Source: Lysobacterales bacterium
Lineage (GTDB): Bacteria; Pseudomonadota; Gammaproteobacteria; Xanthomonadales; S139-57
Reading direction: 5' to 3'
DNA: 8,716 nucleotides
NCBI GenBank assembly: GCA_026993285.1
Contig: JALWTZ010000059.1
Location: 1 to 8,716, forward strand
Part shown: piece by piece, positions 7,203 through 8,716 of the stretch
Position numbering within the stretch: position 1 is the first letter of the stretch
Layout of the letters: every line of letters begins with the position of its first letter
Notes under the pieces: generated by a model
What the model was told of the DNA's origin: nothing
The model's database searches: none
What the model saw: only the letters and a program-made list of their open reading frames with translations
Position numbers and translations under genes: made by a program

Positions 7203-8347
7203 GCATCATCTCCCAGTGCATAAAGCCCCCTGGCATGGAGTGTGGCCAGATGATTTTGTGTTGCAGCTTCGAGATGGTTCCACAGCTTGAGATCAACACA
7301 ATGGTTGGAAGCAAGGGTTTGTGCATCCTTATTCGGCAGTAGCAGCGCTTCACCGGCGATGAACAGCATCTGTTCATGCCAGAGGGTACGGGCCCAGGGC
7401 GCGCGGAACAGGGCATGACCGGTTGCCAGTGCTTGTTGCAGGGCGTGGCTATCCAGGGGGTTTTCTGCCGGAGCCGGCCAGTGGTTGGCGGTACCGGTCA
7501 ACCATTTCCCCAGCCAGGGAATCCATGCATCATCGGTTTGTCGCAGGAGTCTGTCCAGGTTTTTTCGGAACAGGCTGATGTGGTCCGGACCCAGTTGCCA
7601 CGGGTTTTCACAGGGGGGTAATTCAGGGTCACGCAACAACGCATCTGCCGGCAGGGTTTCGGCAATGTGCTCGGCATAAGCGGTGACCAGGTCCGCCAGT
7701 GCCGGCGCGCGCATACCCAAGGACCAGGTCATGGCCGGTTCCAGGGCCACGCCGTAGTGCGGGATGCCAGGAGGCAGGTAGAGCAGGTCACCGGGCTGGG
7801 TGATCCATTCCTGTTCCGCTTCAAAACGGGCCAGGATGGCCAGCTCGTGTTCCGGTAACAGATCCGGGTTTTCCTCTGGCGCGGCGATTTGCCAGCGGCG
7901 GCGGCCCGGCCCCTGCAGCAGGAAGACGTCGTACTGGTCCAGGTGCGGGCCGACCGAACCACCCGCCGTGGCATAGCTGACCATGACATCATCCACCCGC
8001 CAGCGGGGGATGAAATCGATCAGCTGCAGCAGCTGTTCGGTTTCCGCGTGCCACTGGTCCACGTCGGTGACCAGCAGGGTCCAGTTTTCTTCCGGCAAGC
8101 GGCTGAAGTCTTCTTCCTGGAAGGGGCCACGGCGCAGTTGCCAGCGGTGTTGTTCGGGGTCGTGCAATACGATGCGACTGTCGGCCAGTTCTTCACAGGC
8201 CAGACCGGCCAGTTCATCCGCTTCCAGGGTGCCGCTGAAACCGGGCAGGGCGTTGGGTACGAACAGGGGCTTTTTCTGCCAGTATTCGTTCATGAAATCC
8301 CGGGCGGTGAGCCCGCCCAGGAAAGCCAGAGGCTGGTCAGGATTCAT
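7199..8347 (-). CDS. roxA: Ribosomal protein uL16 3-hydroxylase, JmjC/cupin 2-oxoglutarate oxygenase
   Basis: A 382-residue Fe(II)/2-oxoglutarate dioxygenase of the RoxA/YcfD family, which hydroxylates an arginine of ribosomal protein uL16 (Arg81 in E. coli). Visible signs: N-terminal FMNEYWQKKPLFV (18-30), DELAGLACEE and SRIV, WTLLVTDVDQWH (89-100), and the JmjC core GPHLDQYDVFLLQGPGRRRW, identical to E. coli YcfD over HLDQYDVF. Iron ligands are His135, Asp137 and His197 (in PPGIPHYG), and Arg150 matches the 2-oxoglutarate-binding Arg140 of YcfD. The C-terminal part (about 215-382) fits the helical dimerisation and winged-helix domains. I start at the ATG giving MNPDQPLAFL, which fits YcfD best; in-frame ATGs ending at 8368 and 8386 are possible and the former has a slightly better AGG upstream. 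The start overlaps the purB end by 11 bp and the stop overlaps the DUF7931-like gene. Confidence 0.94.
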   Translation of the reverse strand: MNPDQPLAFLGGLTARDFMNEYWQKKPLFVPNALPGFSGTLEADELAGLACEELADSRIVLHDPEQHRWQLRRGPFQEEDFSRLPEENWTLLVTDVDQWHAETEQLLQLIDFIPRWRVDDVMVSYATAGGSVGPHLDQYDVFLLQGPGRRRWQIAAPEENPDLLPEHELAILARFEAEQEWITQPGDLLYLPPGIPHYGVALEPAMTWSLGMRAPALADLVTAYAEHIAETLPADALLRDPELPPCENPWQLGPDHISLFRKNLDRLLRQTDDAWIPWLGKWLTGTANHWPAPAENPLDSHALQQALATGHALFRAPWARTLWHEQMLFIAGEALLLPNKDAQTLASNHCVDLKLWNHLEAATQNHLATLHARGLYALGDDA

Positions 8348-8716
8348 CGAACCGCTGTTGCAACGCATGGGCCTGTTCCGCGGCATTGCCGGTGTAACGG
8401 GCCGGTGTCAGTGCCAGCAGGGCCTCACGGGCGGCGGGTGGCAGCTCCAGGCCTTCGACAAATTCACGAATGGTTTCCGCGTTCATGGCCTTGCCGCGCG
8501 TCAGGGCCTTGAGTTGTTCATAGGGATTGGGCAGGCCGTGGCGGCGCATCACGGTCTGAATGGCCTCGGCCAGCACTTCCCAGGATTGTTCCAGATCCTC
8601 GGCCAGACGGTGTTCGTTGCATTCCAGCTTGCCCATGCCCTTGTCCAGGGATTGCAGGGCGATGAGGCTGTAACCAAAGGCCAGGCCGATGTTGCGCAGT
8701 ACGGTGGAATCGGTCA
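8337..8716 (-). CDS. purB: Adenylosuccinate lyase, C-terminal part (cut by window edge)
   Basis: The last 125 residues of PurB; the 5' part lies beyond the right edge. The enzyme acts twice in purine synthesis, releasing fumarate from SAICAR and from adenylosuccinate. The visible part starts TDSTVLRNIGLAFGYSLIALQS and continues through KLECNEHRLAEDLEQSWEVL, AEAIQTVMRRHGLPNPYEQL, KALTRGK and ALTPARYTG. This follows the E. coli PurB C-terminus almost block by block (TDSTVLRN, KLEVN, WEVLAEPIQTVMRR, ELTRGK, MTPANYIG). It belongs to the helical bundle and C-terminal domain; the catalytic signature loop is upstream, outside the window. An internal ATG at 8636 is not the start, because homology continues without a break to the edge. 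Its stop overlaps the roxA start. Confidence 0.97.
   Translation of the reverse strand, partial: TDSTVLRNIGLAFGYSLIALQSLDKGMGKLECNEHRLAEDLEQSWEVLAEAIQTVMRRHGLPNPYEQLKALTRGKAMNAETIREFVEGLELPPAAREALLALTPARYTGNAAEQAHALQQRFDES

Noticed and set aside
6327..7223. Plus-strand open frame of 298 codons over the sucA 5' end, the intergenic gap and the DUF7931-like gene
   Set aside because: It runs opposite two minus-strand genes and a promoter region, has no family resemblance and no good ribosome site; chance open frame.

Overview
All recognisable genes in this 8.7-kb window lie on the minus strand, so the biology runs from the right edge to the left: purB (3' part only) - roxA - DUF7931-like gene - 206-bp gap - sucA - sucB - lpd - acuI. 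The gene families, the PurB and RoxA matches to the E. coli proteins, the moderately high GC and the GTG start of sucA point to a gammaproteobacterium. The E3 has the longer loop before its redox cysteines seen in Pseudomonas LpdG, so a non-enteric lineage is likely. Genus cannot be told from this window. I see no rRNA, tRNA, CRISPR array, insertion sequence, prophage gene or other sign of recent transfer.

Right part (about 6747-8716): a tightly packed unit. The purB stop overlaps the start of roxA (ribosomal protein uL16 arginine hydroxylase, JmjC/cupin family) by 11 bp. roxA overlaps the next gene, a small DUF7931-like protein of unknown function, by 4 bp (ATGA). It joins purine synthesis, ribosome hydroxylation and an uncharacterised protein in one likely transcript.

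Middle (6541-6746): the only non-coding stretch. On the minus strand it holds a perfect TATAAT box about 46 nt before the sucA GTG, a poor -35, a perfect 7-bp inverted repeat over the spacer and -35 region (operator candidate), and two A-tracts one helical turn apart just upstream. No convincing intrinsic terminator separates the two units.

Left part (17-6540): an operon for the complete 2-oxoglutarate dehydrogenase complex, E1 (sucA), E2 (sucB) and E3 (lpd), with gaps of 22 and 8 nt. It is followed by an acuI/yhdH-type acrylyl-CoA reductase gene that overlaps lpd by 4 bp. The three subunits convert 2-oxoglutarate, CoA and NAD+ to succinyl-CoA, CO2 and NADH. AcuI at the end is the least expected member and may link the operon to propionyl-CoA metabolism or enoyl-CoA detoxification. 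The window is mostly core metabolism; I found no evidence for a wholly new system. The items most worth a second look are the acuI coupling, the sucA control region and the stand-alone DUF7931-like gene.
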